Source of the DNA: Shewanella sp. ANA-3
GTDB taxonomy: Bacteria > Pseudomonadota > Gammaproteobacteria > Enterobacterales > Shewanellaceae
Assembly (NCBI RefSeq): GCF_000203935.1
Contig: NC_008577.1
Span: forward strand, 1,054,001 to 1,118,000
Direction: 5' to 3'
DNA length: 64,000 nt
Below the pieces are notes generated by a model, which was not told the origin of the DNA, made no database searches, and worked only from the letters and a program-made list of their open reading frames with translations. Below, piece by piece: positions 63,674 through 64,000 of the stretch. The stretch's first letter is position 1. Every line of letters starts with the position of its first letter. The position numbers were made by a program, and so were the translations under genes.

Positions 63674-64000
63674 CTATCGACTTCACTACGATTTTTGGCG
63701 TAGATGCGACCGAGTATGCCAGCATGGGATAAGCATTGTGCTGTTTTGTGATTATTTCGCTTTAAAAACAATGTGCTATTCATCCTGAACGACGTTTGAA
63801 TTTTCCCGGTATTAAGATTGGCTTGCTAACCCCTATTTAGCGTGAGCTTTAATGTAAATTAAGCTCGGTGGTTTTTTGTTCTGTTTAGCGATTTCTATCA
63901 AGAAAATCTCCATCAATTTTCTGGCCTGACCAGCACAAACTCCCTATAATCCCCAGCGAAAAACACGACTACATAGTGTTTACATTTTTGACCCTACCTA
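63674..64000. other. Intergenic end of the window
   Basis: About 327 bases with no gene or recognised site. The next gene lies outside the window. Confidence 0.5.

Noticed and set aside
1..64000. CRISPR arrays, tRNA/rRNA genes, complete insertion sequences or prophage
   Set aside because: No regularly spaced repeats, no cloverleaf or rRNA signatures and no transposase or phage genes were seen.

Overview
The window is a contiguous stretch of a gammaproteobacterial chromosome. Gene content and order (fkpA, exeM, katB, a yybP-ykoY-controlled UPF0016 gene, gbpA, an S46 peptidase, metY, rlmG, luxS, nqrABCDEF-apbE-nqrM, paired bfr genes, dinB, pepD, a Fur-boxed siderophore receptor) point strongly to Shewanella, close to the S. 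oneidensis group. This is recognition from protein sequence and gene order; no search was run.

Layout. 1-11100: the 3' end of fkpA, the secreted nuclease exeM, a hotdog thioesterase, katB with a possible 17-codon leader ORF, a manganese-exporter gene behind a Mn riboswitch, gbpA (chitin-binding LPMO) behind a LacI-type palindrome and a c-di-GMP-I (GEMM) riboswitch but broken by one frameshift, and an aromatic amino acid permease. 11101-17400: an S46 dipeptidyl peptidase, then an accessory patch (13.6-15.7 kb) with two small minus-strand genes each followed by an attC-like site, palindromes and a direct repeat, then an OmpA-family protein. 17400-23850: a pseudouridine synthase and membrane protein, a MetJ-boxed NhaC-family transporter (probably MetT), and a Fur-boxed cluster encoding an outer-membrane barrel, an FMN-binding protein, an ApbE flavin transferase and a histidine-rich membrane protein. 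23890-34650: a chemoreceptor, EamA exporter with divergent AraC regulator, a 29-aa basic peptide, a GreA/Rnk-like protein, a cyanide-insensitive-type bd oxidase with its DUF2474 small subunit, a divergent MocR regulator, and metY with MetJ boxes. 34690-44740: a giant DUF2339 membrane protein, rlmG, alkB, bolA, an orphan TRAP binding lipoprotein, luxS and a divergent TonB-dependent receptor. 45130-52440: the complete Na+-NQR operon with apbE and nqrM. 52440-64000: two complementary bacterioferritins, a Cache chemoreceptor, LexA-controlled dinB, two peptidases, a structured leader with a 32-codon ORF and a strong terminator, and a Fur-controlled siderophore receptor.

Themes: metal homeostasis (Fur boxes, Mn riboswitch, bacterioferritin, siderophore uptake), extracytoplasmic flavin electron transfer (two separate ApbE systems), methionine metabolism (two MetJ operators and luxS), and regulated chitin and extracellular DNA use. 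The least explained parts are the Fur-linked flavin cluster (20.8-23.8 kb), the leader/small-ORF/terminator block at 60.7-61.2 kb, the integron-like cassettes at 14.0-14.9 kb and the short ORF before katB.
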